A DNA stretch of 64,000 nucleotides from JBBQFC01 sp038321615 (GTDB lineage: Bacteria > Bacteroidota > Bacteroidia > Flavobacteriales_D > Cryomorphaceae): NCBI GenBank assembly GCA_038321615.1, contig JBBQFC010000009.1, positions 8,844 to 72,843 on the forward strand, written 5' to 3'. Position numbers and translations under genes: made by a program. Shown here in pieces: positions 8,069-15,679 of the stretch; positions within the stretch are counted from its first letter, which is position 1; each line of letters opens with the position of its first letter. The notes under the pieces were generated by a model. The model saw only the letters and a program-made list of their open reading frames with translations. It made no database searches and had not been told where the DNA came from.

Positions 8069-9076
8069 TCACTCAAACGGATACCTTAAGCCCCACTTAC
8101 CGCGCATTTCGTCCATCAATTTCATAATGGAGTAGGTCTCTGCGAGTGGCATAACGGGACTTTCTATTTTTCCTGCACGAATGCATGCCACCACTTCGGA
8201 AATCTGATAACTAAAACCGTTTTCGTCTGTCGGAACTAGGGTTTCCTCCGATTTTTCGATCGCATTGGTGCCATTGTGAAGGTGAATGTTGTACCTATCT
8301 GCCCGCATAAATTCAGGAATCAATATATAGCCCTTGGCGCCGTAAATCAAGGCGTCGTTTCGCATCCAAAGATTATAGCTGGTAGAAATATTGACTAAGC
8401 ATCCCGAATGGAATTGAAACATGTAGTGGGCCACTTCGTCCACCCCCTTGTCGCTGAATCGAGTCATTGACAATACTTTTTCCGGAAGGTTGCCCAAGAT
8501 ATAGGTGATAAAGGAAATGGGGTAAACCCCCATGTCGAGCGTAACACCGCCCGCCAGATTCGGATCCGTCAATCGCTTCTCATAACGCGGAGACACAAAG
8601 CCGCCGAAGCTGAGATTGACTGATTTTACTTCGCCAATCAATCCATCGAGGAGGTTACTTCGCAGTTTCTGAACAGCAGGAAGAAATCGTGTCCACATGG
8701 CTTCCATTAAAAACAAGCCTTTCGATTTTGCTATTTCGATGAGGGCTTCGGCCTGTGCAGCGTTTACGGTAAACGGCTTTTCTATCAGCACATGTTTTCC
8801 TTTTTCGAGCGCCAGCTTGGCATTCTCGAAATGGAAGTTGTGCGTTGTAGCCACATAAATGACGTCTATTTCGTCGTCAGCAACCAATTGTTCGTAGCTG
8901 AGCGCCTTGGCAATCTGAAACCTATCTGCGAAGGATTGGGCTCTTTCAGGAGATTTTGAACCTACGGCTACAAGAGTCGCTTCACTGCTCTTTTGCAATG
9001 CTTCGGCCATTTTGGATGCGATGATTCCTGCACCCATTATTCCCCAACGAGCGATTCGATTTGATTGATCCTCCAT
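8069..9076 (-). CDS. Gfo/Idh/MocA-family oxidoreductase (dihydrodiol/xylose-dehydrogenase-like)
   Basis: 335-residue NAD(P)-dependent oxidoreductase. It has RWGIMGAGIIASKMAEAL (Rossmann), ATTHNFHFENAKLALEKGKHVLIEKPFTVNAAQAE (the conserved EKP), FLMEAMWTRFLPAVQKL and GGVTLDMGVYPISFITYILG. The METRF-like EAMWTRF and GVYP features place it with the dimeric dihydrodiol dehydrogenase/glucose-fructose oxidoreductase branch, distinct from the WbpB-like gene in the sugar operon. The substrate is unknown. It lies downstream of fabD on the same strand with an 18-base gap, but no functional link to FabD is evident. Confidence 0.82.
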   Translation of the reverse strand: MEDQSNRIARWGIMGAGIIASKMAEALQKSSEATLVAVGSKSPERAQSFADRFQIAKALSYEQLVADDEIDVIYVATTHNFHFENAKLALEKGKHVLIEKPFTVNAAQAEALIEIAKSKGLFLMEAMWTRFLPAVQKLRSNLLDGLIGEVKSVNLSFGGFVSPRYEKRLTDPNLAGGVTLDMGVYPISFITYILGNLPEKVLSMTRFSDKGVDEVAHYMFQFHSGCLVNISTSYNLWMRNDALIYGAKGYILIPEFMRADRYNIHLHNGTNAIEKSEETLVPTDENGFSYQISEVVACIRAGKIESPVMPLAETYSIMKLMDEMRGKWGLRYPFE

Positions 9077-9094
9077 TTAGATTTTCATCGTCAC

Positions 9095-9979
9095 TTAAAT
9101 CACTTCAGCCGAAGCTGTTTCTAAAGCCCGATCAACTTTTTTAAATAGCCCTTGAAGCACTTTTCCGGGGCCAACTTCTATTACCTCGGTGCATCCATCG
9201 GCGATCATCTGTTGCATGGTCTGCGTCCAGCGAACGGGAGCCGTAAGTTGCTTGATTAAGTTCAACTTGATAGTTTCGGCATCGGCGGTAGCTTGGGCTG
9301 TAACATTCTGATAGATTGGGCAGTGCGGCGAACGAATTTCGGTGTTTTCAATAGCTGCTGCCAATCGCGTACGAGCGGGCTCCATGAGGGGAGAGTGAAA
9401 GGCTCCACCAACAGGCAATCGCAAGGCGCGCTTGGCACCAGCATCGGTAAGCGCTGCGCAGGCGGCATCTACAGCGGCTAATTCGCCACTGATAACAAGC
9501 TGTCCGGGACAGTTGTAATTGGCAGCCACTACTACACCCGTGATCTTACCGCAAACTTCTTCTACCACTCCATCTTCGAGACCGAGAATGGCTGCCATCG
9601 CACCTTGGGTGATGTCGCAAGCCGCCTGCATGGCTTCGGCTCGTTCTGCCACCAGGCGAAGCCCCGATGCGAAATCCAAAGCATTTGCTGCTACCAAGGC
9701 GGAAAACTCTCCCAAACTATGACCTGCCACAAAATCTGGTCGGAATGAGTCGCCAAGTGATTTGGCAAGAATTACGGAGTGCAAAAAGATGGCGGGCTGT
9801 GTGATGCGCGTAGCTTTCAGAGCTTCATCATCGCCGTCGAACATGACCTCCGTGATATCGAATCCCAGAATTTTGCCGGCCTCCTGGAACAGCGCCTTGG
9901 CCAAAGCGCTGGAATCGAAAAGTTCTTTTCCCATTCCTACAAATTGAGACCCCTGCCCGGGGAAGACGTAAGCTTTCAT
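9095..9979 (-). CDS. fabD: Malonyl-CoA:ACP transacylase
   Basis: Cytosolic enzyme that loads malonate onto acyl carrier protein for fatty acid synthesis. The 294-residue length is normal. It starts MKAYVFPGQGSQFVGMGKEL, with the catalytic serine S88 in GHSLGEFSAL, the arginine-containing LRLVAERAEAMQ, and the catalytic histidine H195 in GGAFHSPLMEPA. The glutamine of GQGSQ near residue 10 forms part of the oxyanion hole in the family. The start is the only ATG before the conserved N-terminus. It reads away from the terminator at 10024-10052, so it probably starts its own transcript together with the downstream oxidoreductase. Confidence 0.95.
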   Translation of the reverse strand: MKAYVFPGQGSQFVGMGKELFDSSALAKALFQEAGKILGFDITEVMFDGDDEALKATRITQPAIFLHSVILAKSLGDSFRPDFVAGHSLGEFSALVAANALDFASGLRLVAERAEAMQAACDITQGAMAAILGLEDGVVEEVCGKITGVVVAANYNCPGQLVISGELAAVDAACAALTDAGAKRALRLPVGGAFHSPLMEPARTRLAAAIENTEIRSPHCPIYQNVTAQATADAETIKLNLIKQLTAPVRWTQTMQQMIADGCTEVIEVGPGKVLQGLFKKVDRALETASAEVI

Positions 9980-10023
9980 ATGGTTAAATTAGTTTGCGAC
10001 AATAATACGCATTGAAGGCGATC

Positions 10024-10052
10024 AAAAAAAAATCCGGCCTAAGCCGGATTTT
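10024..10052 (-). terminator. Rho-independent terminator after the queD-folE-BI-1 operon
   Basis: On the minus strand an eight-base-pair stem AATCCGGC/GCCGGATT with a short loop is followed by a run of nine T. It lies 19 bases after the stop of the BI-1 gene and before fabD. Confidence 0.85.
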
Positions 10053-10210
10053 CAAAATTTTCGCAAGCGCTTAATTTCTATTCCCCAGAAAGCGAAGCAT
10101 GAAAAGGAACAAGTTCACAAAGTCGAGGTAAAGATTTAAAGCACCCATAATGGCGAGCTTCGAGCCTTCTTCGGTGGTGGCATCCGTAACCATTCCTATT
10201 TGCTTGATCT

Positions 10211-10219
10211 TTTGCATAT
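10211..10219. repeat. Target site duplication, left copy
   Basis: TTTGCATAT directly abuts the left inverted repeat and is repeated at 11590-11598 beside the right one. A 9-bp duplication fits IS4-family elements. Confidence 0.95.
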
Positions 10220-10239
10220 CACACCTGTCCAAGACGATT
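10220..10239. repeat. IS left terminal inverted repeat
   Basis: Begins CACACCTGTCCAAGACG and matches the reverse complement of 11570-11589 at 19 of 20 positions; the single mismatch is at position 18. Confidence 0.92.
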
Positions 10240-10320
10240 GCGTTTGAGCATGACTTCTCCATGTCAGCGTGATTTTCAAGCACAAAATTCGTAGATTTTA
10301 AATATACCCCCCTTACTATT

Positions 10321-11487
10321 CTAAAATACGGACAACTGTAGGGGTAAATCTCGGATTTCTTTTCCTTTTAAAAAGGGTTTATCGAGCCATTCTTGGAGAT
10401 TTATTTTTACAAATAGATTTAGTCGAACAAAGGCCACTAAGTTGGATAGATGCCAAGGGTGTTTTGCTTCCTTCTGAAGCACTTTGAGTAAGAGTATAGT
10501 GATCAGTGCTGTCCAAATCTGTATCATCACCGCGTTGAGACTCGTTCCGACGAATGACTTGATTTTCAGGTGTGTTTTAATGTCCTTGAAAAAGGACTCT
10601 ATGCTCCATCTGCGCTTGTAGAGTTCGGATATGGTCGTTGCTGTCCAAGTTAAGTTGTTTGTGAGTAGCTGAAGGTACTGCTGCGTTTGTTCATCCCACA
10701 CTTCCACCATCCGCAACTCCTTGTCATATTTGTTCTTTGTGGCTGGATGGATGGGGCATACTTGATAATCCTGTAGAATGGCGGGGTTAGCCATATCAGT
10801 TGCGCCTACCAGTCGCGGAGTGGACGATAGCTTGATGTTATCTTTACCACGGATCACAAAGAATACGCCTTGATCATCTAAGGATTTCATCCATTTAAAA
10901 TCAACATACCCCCGATCGGCAACCACAATGCTGCCTGATGGAAACTCCATGTCGTGAGCCGCTTTCACGTCGTGCCGTTTTCCATCAGTTACATCTACAA
11001 AGACGGGCATGCATCCGTCAAAATCGAGCACGGTGTGGAGTTTTATGGCTCCTTTCTTCTTGCGGAAATGAGCCCAATCAAACAGGTTTAAACACAGATC
11101 AATGGTCGTGGAATCTAAGAGATAGATTTTCCTTTTCGGCAGAAGAATCCGCTTCTTTCTCAGTGTCGGCTCGAATTTATCGTAGAGCTGGTGGTACATC
11201 GCCTCAAAGACCTTCCAAGAACGATGCTGATTGTTGTAGGCCAAACTCGACTTATTCATCGCTCGGGTAAGACCTAAATGATACAAATCACCCGTGGCGG
11301 AGCGCATCCCATTGCATATTTCATTCAGACTGTTGGACTTTGAAAACTGGCAAAAAACCATCGTCACGAAGTGCATCCACGCATCATTGCCCTTAGAGTG
11401 TTTGTTAGACTGGTACTCTTTGACCAAATTGTTAAAAGAATCTTTTCCGAATTTTTGGAATATTTGAGCAAATAAAGTGATCTTCAT
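10321..11487 (-). CDS. IS4-family transposase with N-terminal DUF4372-like region
   Basis: 388-residue DDE transposase. The catalytic triad is readable: D125 in YLLDSTTIDLC, D191 in IVVADRGYVDF and E297 in the IS4 signature Y290-x2-R293-x3-E297-x6-K304 (YKRRWSIESFFKDIK). The N-terminal 70 residues (FAQIFQKFGKDSFNNLVKEY, then a helical WMHFVTMVFCQFSKSNSLNEI) match the DUF4372 type found in this group. A beta-strand insertion lies between the second D and E, as in IS4/Tn5 relatives. All key residues are intact, so it is probably active. The stop is about 100 bases from the left IS end. Confidence 0.94.
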   Translation of the reverse strand: MKITLFAQIFQKFGKDSFNNLVKEYQSNKHSKGNDAWMHFVTMVFCQFSKSNSLNEICNGMRSATGDLYHLGLTRAMNKSSLAYNNQHRSWKVFEAMYHQLYDKFEPTLRKKRILLPKRKIYLLDSTTIDLCLNLFDWAHFRKKKGAIKLHTVLDFDGCMPVFVDVTDGKRHDVKAAHDMEFPSGSIVVADRGYVDFKWMKSLDDQGVFFVIRGKDNIKLSSTPRLVGATDMANPAILQDYQVCPIHPATKNKYDKELRMVEVWDEQTQQYLQLLTNNLTWTATTISELYKRRWSIESFFKDIKTHLKIKSFVGTSLNAVMIQIWTALITILLLKVLQKEAKHPWHLSNLVAFVRLNLFVKINLQEWLDKPFLKGKEIRDLPLQLSVF

Positions 11488-11569
11488 CGCGGGGTTGGTT
11501 TGTTTTGTGTTCCAACTTTAAACATACCGGATTTCTCCGGGCCAACCCCATTATTTTTACCCTATTTCT

Positions 11570-11589
11570 AAACGTCTTGGACAGGTGTG
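11570..11589. repeat. IS right terminal inverted repeat
   Basis: Inverse partner of 10220-10239; it ends GTCTTGGACAGGTGTG at the junction with the duplicated target. Confidence 0.92.
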
Positions 11590-11598
11590 TTTGCATAT
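11590..11598. repeat. Target site duplication, right copy
   Basis: TTTGCATAT, identical to 10211-10219. Within the BI-1 frame it encodes the DMQ region. Confidence 0.95.
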
Positions 11599-12189
11599 CA
11601 TAAGCGGTGAGGCCTGTGAATACCAATACCCCGATACCGCTGATGATATAATCCATCGTACCGCTTTGCATGAACATGTTCACTACGGAAGCGATAATCA
11701 AACCAATAAGTGCCATGATTAAAATGGAACCCATCTTTGTAAGATCGGTTTGGGTGGTATATCCCAATACAGCCATCGTTCCGAAAGTGGCGGCCGTAAT
11801 GAAAAAGGTGATGAAGATGCTACTCTGGGTGTAAGCCAAAAATATAAAGCTCAAACTCATACCCATTAGTAAAGCGTAGAATACAAATACGGCTATCATG
11901 GCCGTACTCGAGAGCTTTTTATAACCAAAGCCCATGAGCAATACCAATCCAAAAGGGGCTATCATTACAATCCATCCCAAAATAGACAAGCTGCCCGTGG
12001 CGTTGTACAAATAGGAGAGTAAAACTTCACTGGTACCAAACCAATAAGCCATCACACCAGAGATTGCCAGTGCAGCGGCCATATAGCTCATCACACTGTT
12101 TACAAAGTTTTTGGTAATGCTTATTGCACCAGCTCCTGCTGATGGCACGGGGTCATTCCAATTAGAAATACGGTTTTCAGTTTCCATTT

Positions 12190-12771
12190 TTAGTCGAGTT
12201 TCGAAGTAATCAAAGTTATAAATTCGGCGCGAGTTGAGTCTTTCAAAAATTCACCGTAAAAAGCGGAAGTAGTAGTTTTGGAATTTTGCTTCTGCACACC
12301 GCGCATCTGCATGCACATGTGTCGGGCTTCTATTACCACGGCTACTCCTATCGGATTTAAAGCGTCTTGAATGCAATCGCGAATCTGATTTGTCAGACGT
12401 TCCTGTACCTGCAATCTTCGTGCAAATGCGTCTACGATGCGTGGAATCTTGCTCAACCCGACAATTCGTCCGTTAGGAATGTACGCTATGTGAGCCTTGC
12501 CAAAGAAGGGTAGGAGGTGATGCTCGCAAAGGCTGTACACCTCGATATCCTTTACCAAGACCATTTGGTTGTAATCTTCTTCAAATAGCGCCGACCGCAA
12601 TATTGCATCGGGGTCTTCGCTGTAGCCTTTGGTCAAAAATTCCATGGCTTTTGCCGCTCGCACAGGTGTGTCTATCAGCCCATTTCGGTTGCTCTCTTCC
12701 CCCAAAAGATCGAGTATTCGCTTGTAATGTTCAGCGATTTCTGCGGTGTTATCGGTGGCTCTATGATTCAT
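12190..12771 (-). CDS. folE: GTP cyclohydrolase I
   Basis: Converts GTP to 7,8-dihydroneopterin triphosphate, the first step of folate and other pterins. The 193-residue form starting MNHRATDNTAEI is preferred: a start further upstream would overlap queD by about 80 bases, whereas this ATG lies 10 bases after the queD stop and follows a purine-rich AGGGAAG. Zinc ligands C82, H85 and C153 are visible in YSLCEHHLLPFFG and HMCMQMRGVQ; QERLTNQI and SAFYGEF are also family hallmarks. It sits in a queD-folE-BI-1 operon. The QueD-family neighbour uses its product directly, so the pair may serve queuosine/7-deazaguanine or another pterin, while folate also needs FolE. Confidence 0.95.
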   Translation of the reverse strand: MNHRATDNTAEIAEHYKRILDLLGEESNRNGLIDTPVRAAKAMEFLTKGYSEDPDAILRSALFEEDYNQMVLVKDIEVYSLCEHHLLPFFGKAHIAYIPNGRIVGLSKIPRIVDAFARRLQVQERLTNQIRDCIQDALNPIGVAVVIEARHMCMQMRGVQKQNSKTTTSAFYGEFLKDSTRAEFITLITSKLD

Positions 12772-12781
12772 CTTCCCTACT

Positions 12782-13201
12782 TTACTCACCCAGATATTCG
12801 GCGTAGTTATTCTCTGTTTCGTGCAAACGGATACGGTGTAATTTGCAACCGTGCTTGCTGACATGGCTTGCTAATTGCTCCCAAATAGCTACTGCCAAAT
12901 TTTCAGTGCTCGGCATGATATTTTTGAGGAAGGGCACATCCAAATTCAGATTGCGATGATCGACATGTGCTGTAATGTGCTCCTTGATCAAAGCGCTCAA
13001 GATTTTGAGATCTATTACACAACCCGTTTCCGGATCTGGACTGCCGCTAACCGTTACGAAAAGCTCGTAATTATGGCCATGCCAGTTGGTATTGGCACAT
13101 TTGCCAAACACTTCCAGATTCTTCTCTTCACTCCACTTGGGATTCCACAGTTTATGAGCCGCATTAAATCGCTCCCGCCGTGTAACATAAACCCTCGCCA
13201 T
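12782..13201 (-). CDS. queD: 6-carboxytetrahydropterin synthase / 6-pyruvoyl-tetrahydropterin synthase family
   Basis: 139-residue T-fold enzyme acting on dihydroneopterin triphosphate. Zinc-binding histidines are H16 (FNAAHKLW) and H41/H43 in the HGHNYELFV motif. A cysteine C35 precedes HGH in the C-x5-HGH arrangement of catalytically competent members. VDHRNLNLD and RLHETENNYAEY give the downstream catalytic Asp/His and the substrate-binding Glu. QueD makes 6-carboxy-tetrahydropterin on the way to queuosine, and queA for the late queuosine step is encoded nearby at 14276. A biopterin-type activity cannot be excluded. A TATATTTG promoter box lies 20 bases upstream. Confidence 0.9.
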   Translation of the reverse strand: MARVYVTRRERFNAAHKLWNPKWSEEKNLEVFGKCANTNWHGHNYELFVTVSGSPDPETGCVIDLKILSALIKEHITAHVDHRNLNLDVPFLKNIMPSTENLAVAIWEQLASHVSKHGCKLHRIRLHETENNYAEYLGE

Positions 13202-13220
13202 GCATTGAAATTATAGCCTG

Positions 13221-13228
13221 CAAATATA
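13221..13228 (-). promoter_or_regulatory. TAnnTTTG -7 box for queD-folE
   Basis: TATATTTG on the minus strand, ending 20 bases before the queD ATG; a perfect match to the Bacteroidota -7 consensus. Confidence 0.7.
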
Positions 13229-13274
13229 CAACCTTATTTAGGATGCTTCGGTTCGAATCAAAAAGCGAAAACAA

Positions 13275-13282
13275 TATCTTTG
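13275..13282 (+). promoter_or_regulatory. TAnnTTTG -7 box for hldD
   Basis: TATCTTTG ends 22 bases before the hldD ATG. It faces away from the queD box, giving back-to-back promoters in the 103-bp divergent gap. Confidence 0.7.
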
Positions 13283-13304
13283 GCGGCACCTAAACATATT
13301 TGAA

Positions 13305-14270
13305 ATGATTGTAATTACTGGGGCTGCGGGCTTCATTGGGAGCGTATTAGTAGCTGAGCTCAACAAGGCAGGTTACAAGGACTTGATACTGGTAGATGAT
13401 TTTGCTCGACCCGAAAAGGAAAATAACTGGAAGGACAAGACCTTTTCTCAAAAGGTTGAACGCGCCGATTTCTTCCAATGGCTGGATGCCAATAATAAGC
13501 TGGTGTACTTCATCTTCCATATTGGTGCACGCACCGATACTACAGAGTTCGACCGATCGATATTCGACGAGCTTAACCTGCACTACACGCAAAACATGTG
13601 GAATAGCTGTGTGAAATATGGCATTCCATTGGTTTATGCCAGCTCGGGCGCAACTTATGGCTTAGGCGAGTTGGGCTACAGCGACTCGCACCACGTTGTA
13701 AGCCAGCTAAAACCGCTCAATCCTTACGGCGATTCGAAAAATGATTTTGATAAGTGGGCCCTGGCGCAAACCGAGCAACCCTATTTCTGGGCCGGCCTCA
13801 AGTTTTTTAATGTCTATGGCCCTAACGAATACCATAAAGGGCGAATGGCCTCGGTGATTTTTCACGCATTCAATCAAATAAAGAATAAGGGTTCTGTGAA
13901 GCTTTTTCGCTCACACAATTCCGAATATAAACATGGCGAACAACTTCGCGATTTCGTTTATGTGAAAGATGTGGTGGCGGTATGCTTATTCCTTATGGAA
14001 ACGCGCAAGCATTCGGGGCTATATAATTTGGGTACCGGCGAAGCCAGGACGTTTAAAGATCTGGCTGAGTCTACTTTCCGAGCCCTTGATCTGGAGCCAG
14101 TCATAGACTTTATCGATACCCCTGCCGATATCCGCGATACTTATCAGTACTATACCCAGGCCGACATGCAGAAATTGCGCTCCATTGGCTACGATGCATC
14201 TTTTACGTCGCTCGAAGATGGCATCGCCGACTACGTGCAAAAGTATTTATCGCCCAATTCTTATTATTAA
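13305..14270 (+). CDS. hldD: ADP-L-glycero-D-manno-heptose 6-epimerase
   Basis: Short-chain dehydrogenase-type epimerase that makes the L-glycero-D-manno-heptose donor of the LPS inner core. It is 321 residues, close to the usual 310-330. Motifs: ITGAAGFIGSVL (NADP binding), FHIGARTDTTEFD, SSGATYG with the active-site Ser, the NPYGDSK pair Y141/K145, and the HldD-specific KFFNVYGPNEYHKGRMASV and HGEQLRDFVYVKDVV. gmhA, the first step of the same heptose pathway, is encoded at 32122. Five bases separate it from queA, which is probably cotranscribed. Confidence 0.95.
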   Translation: MIVITGAAGFIGSVLVAELNKAGYKDLILVDDFARPEKENNWKDKTFSQKVERADFFQWLDANNKLVYFIFHIGARTDTTEFDRSIFDELNLHYTQNMWNSCVKYGIPLVYASSGATYGLGELGYSDSHHVVSQLKPLNPYGDSKNDFDKWALAQTEQPYFWAGLKFFNVYGPNEYHKGRMASVIFHAFNQIKNKGSVKLFRSHNSEYKHGEQLRDFVYVKDVVAVCLFLMETRKHSGLYNLGTGEARTFKDLAESTFRALDLEPVIDFIDTPADIRDTYQYYTQADMQKLRSIGYDASFTSLEDGIADYVQKYLSPNSYY

Positions 14271-14275
14271 TTGCC

Positions 14276-15346
14276 GTGTACGAGCACCATTACCTGCTCT
14301 CCGATTTTGATTTTGACCTGCCTGAAAGGCTGCTTGCGGTCGAGCCTTTAGCGCATCGCGACGAATCGCGATTGATGCTGGTGCACAAGAATAGTGGCCT
14401 TATTGAGCATCGGATGTTCAAGGATCTTCCTTTTATTCTCCATCGCGGTGATTGCATGGTTTTCAATGACACCAAGGTGATTCCGGCTCGCTTGCAGGTG
14501 CGAAAGTCAAGCATCACTGCAGGTGCGCTGCTCGATGTGCTGTTAATAAGCCCTGTAGTCGATCGGCCTAACACGTGGGCCATGCTGCTCGATCCACTCC
14601 GCAAAGTGAAGGTTGGAACACCCCTGATATTTGGAGACAACTCACTCCGAGGTCACATTGTAAAATTGAAAGGCGAAAAAGAAGTTTGGGTAGAATTTAG
14701 CCGCAATATAGAGCCAGAAGCTCTAAAACGTCAGCTTTTTGCCTTGGGTGCAGCACCTTTGCCGCCTTACTTGAAAAAGGCTTGGGCCAATGTGTCGCTC
14801 GAGCGATATCAAACGGTGTATGCCAAGCAAGAAGGGGCTTTGGCTGCGCCGACTGCCGGTTTGCACTTTACCGAAACAATGTTTGAGTCAATTGCGCAAG
14901 CCGGTATTGGCCGCAATTCACTTACGCTTCATGTAGGGTTGGGAACTTTCGACCCGCTCTACCACGAAAATTTTAAGGACTCCAAGCTCCACAAGGAATG
15001 GTTCGAGCTCGATGCGGCAACCGCATCAAACATTGATGCCACGGTGAATTCAGGAGCTACTGTGGTTGCGGTGGGCACTACTACCATGCGCGCTTTGGAG
15101 TCAAGCGTTGGCATTTCCGGAAGGGTAGAAGCTGGGAGTGGGTACACGGATATTTTCATCCAACCGGGCTATCAATTTCAATCCGCTCATGGACTCTTTA
15201 CGAATTTTCATACACCGCGCTCGACGCTTCTCATAATGATTGCAGCTTTTATGGGTTACGATTTAATGCGCGAAGCCTATGCAAAGGCGATTGAAGAAGA
15301 ATACCGTTTCTACAGCTTTGGCGATGCGATGCTCATTATCCCTTAA
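14276..15346 (+). CDS. queA: S-adenosylmethionine:tRNA ribosyltransferase-isomerase
   Basis: Transfers and rearranges the ribosyl group of SAM onto 7-aminomethyl-7-deazaguanine in tRNA to form epoxyqueuosine. 356 residues, normal for the family. Signature stretches: DFDFDLPERLLAVEP, DCMVFNDTKVIPARL, APTAGLHFTETMFE, LHVGLGTFDPL, GTTTMRALES and TNFHTPRSTLLIMIAAFMG. The start is a GTG at 14276, five bases after the hldD stop. No in-frame ATG lies before the conserved N-terminus. With queD at 12782 the organism has both an early and a late queuosine enzyme here. Its 3' end overlaps the convergent MerR gene by four bases. Confidence 0.94.
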   Translation: MYEHHYLLSDFDFDLPERLLAVEPLAHRDESRLMLVHKNSGLIEHRMFKDLPFILHRGDCMVFNDTKVIPARLQVRKSSITAGALLDVLLISPVVDRPNTWAMLLDPLRKVKVGTPLIFGDNSLRGHIVKLKGEKEVWVEFSRNIEPEALKRQLFALGAAPLPPYLKKAWANVSLERYQTVYAKQEGALAAPTAGLHFTETMFESIAQAGIGRNSLTLHVGLGTFDPLYHENFKDSKLHKEWFELDAATASNIDATVNSGATVVAVGTTTMRALESSVGISGRVEAGSGYTDIFIQPGYQFQSAHGLFTNFHTPRSTLLIMIAAFMGYDLMREAYAKAIEEEYRFYSFGDAMLIIP

Positions 15347-15678
15347 AGCTCACTTCTCAGATTTACCAGGAACGCTTTGATCTCTTCCAATCGCTCCACT
15401 ATGGCGGCATTATCAAGCACTTCGTCCTTGTTGTCCTTTATTTTGGCTTTGGCGCCCTGCAAGGTGTAACCACGGTCGCGCACCAGGTGGTGGATAATTT
15501 TCAAATTATCGACGTCTTCCTTTGTGAAAAGCCGATTGCCCTTATTATTCTTTTTGGGCTTTAATATGTCAAATTCCTTTTCCCAAAACCGGATGAGCGA
15601 GCTGTTGACGCCAAACATCGTTGCCACTTCACCAATGGTGTAGTATAATTTCTCGATCGGTTTTTCACGGTAGGCCAT
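15343..15678 (-). CDS. MerR-family transcriptional regulator
   Basis: 111-residue protein with an N-terminal winged helix of the MerR type: KLYYTIGEVATMFGVNSSLIRFWEKEFDILKPKKNNKGNRLFTKEDVDNL. A dimerisation helix follows (AAIVERLEEIKAFLVNLRSEL). It has no C-terminal effector or cysteine-rich metal domain, so the signal it senses is unknown. This short form, with RFWEKEF and KKNNKGNR, is widespread in Bacteroidota. It lies one base after the stop of the M23 peptidase gene on the same strand, suggesting cotranscription. Confidence 0.88.
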   Translation of the reverse strand: MAYREKPIEKLYYTIGEVATMFGVNSSLIRFWEKEFDILKPKKNNKGNRLFTKEDVDNLKIIHHLVRDRGYTLQGAKAKIKDNKDEVLDNAAIVERLEEIKAFLVNLRSEL

Positions 15679-15679
15679 C

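Larger units (their letters stand above)
10220..11589 (-). mobile_element. Complete IS4-family insertion sequence, 1370 bp
   Basis: Bounded by terminal inverted repeats CACACCTGTCCAAGACG (17 of 17 identical, 19 of 20 when extended): left end 10220-10239, right end 11570-11589. It carries one full-length DDE transposase and no passenger gene. The perfect 9-bp target duplication and uninterrupted transposase suggest a recent and possibly still mobile copy. The element is inserted with its transposase in the same orientation as the interrupted BI-1 gene, so it can be transcribed from the queD-folE promoter as well as from its own. Confidence 0.95.
10071..12187 (-). pseudogene. Bax inhibitor-1/YccA-family membrane protein, split by an IS4-family insertion
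   Basis: The gene's 5' part is 12187-11590 and its 3' part 10219-10071. Joining them with one copy of the 9-bp target duplication gives exactly 738 bases, an intact 245-residue reading frame, so the insertion is precise and no other damage is seen. The protein has the BI-1 architecture: an N-terminal cytosolic tail, about seven membrane segments (e.g. MAAALAISGVMAYWF, LLMGMSLSFIFLAY, IISGIGVLVFTGLTAYD) and the C-terminal GALNLYLDFVNLFLFMLRFLGNRN. The break falls after TAYDMQ, between the last two hydrophobic segments. It follows folE by two bases in the queD-folE operon and ends at a terminator. The 5' part now reads about 52 codons into the IS and stops at 11432, so a truncated seven-segment-minus-one protein may still be made. 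Confidence 0.93.

Noticed and set aside
10071..10283. Independent 70-residue protein
   Set aside because: It is the C-terminal piece of the interrupted BI-1 gene fused by chance to bases of the insertion element.
12772..12864. Longer N-terminus for FolE
   Set aside because: It overlaps queD by about 80 bases and adds residues not seen in the family.
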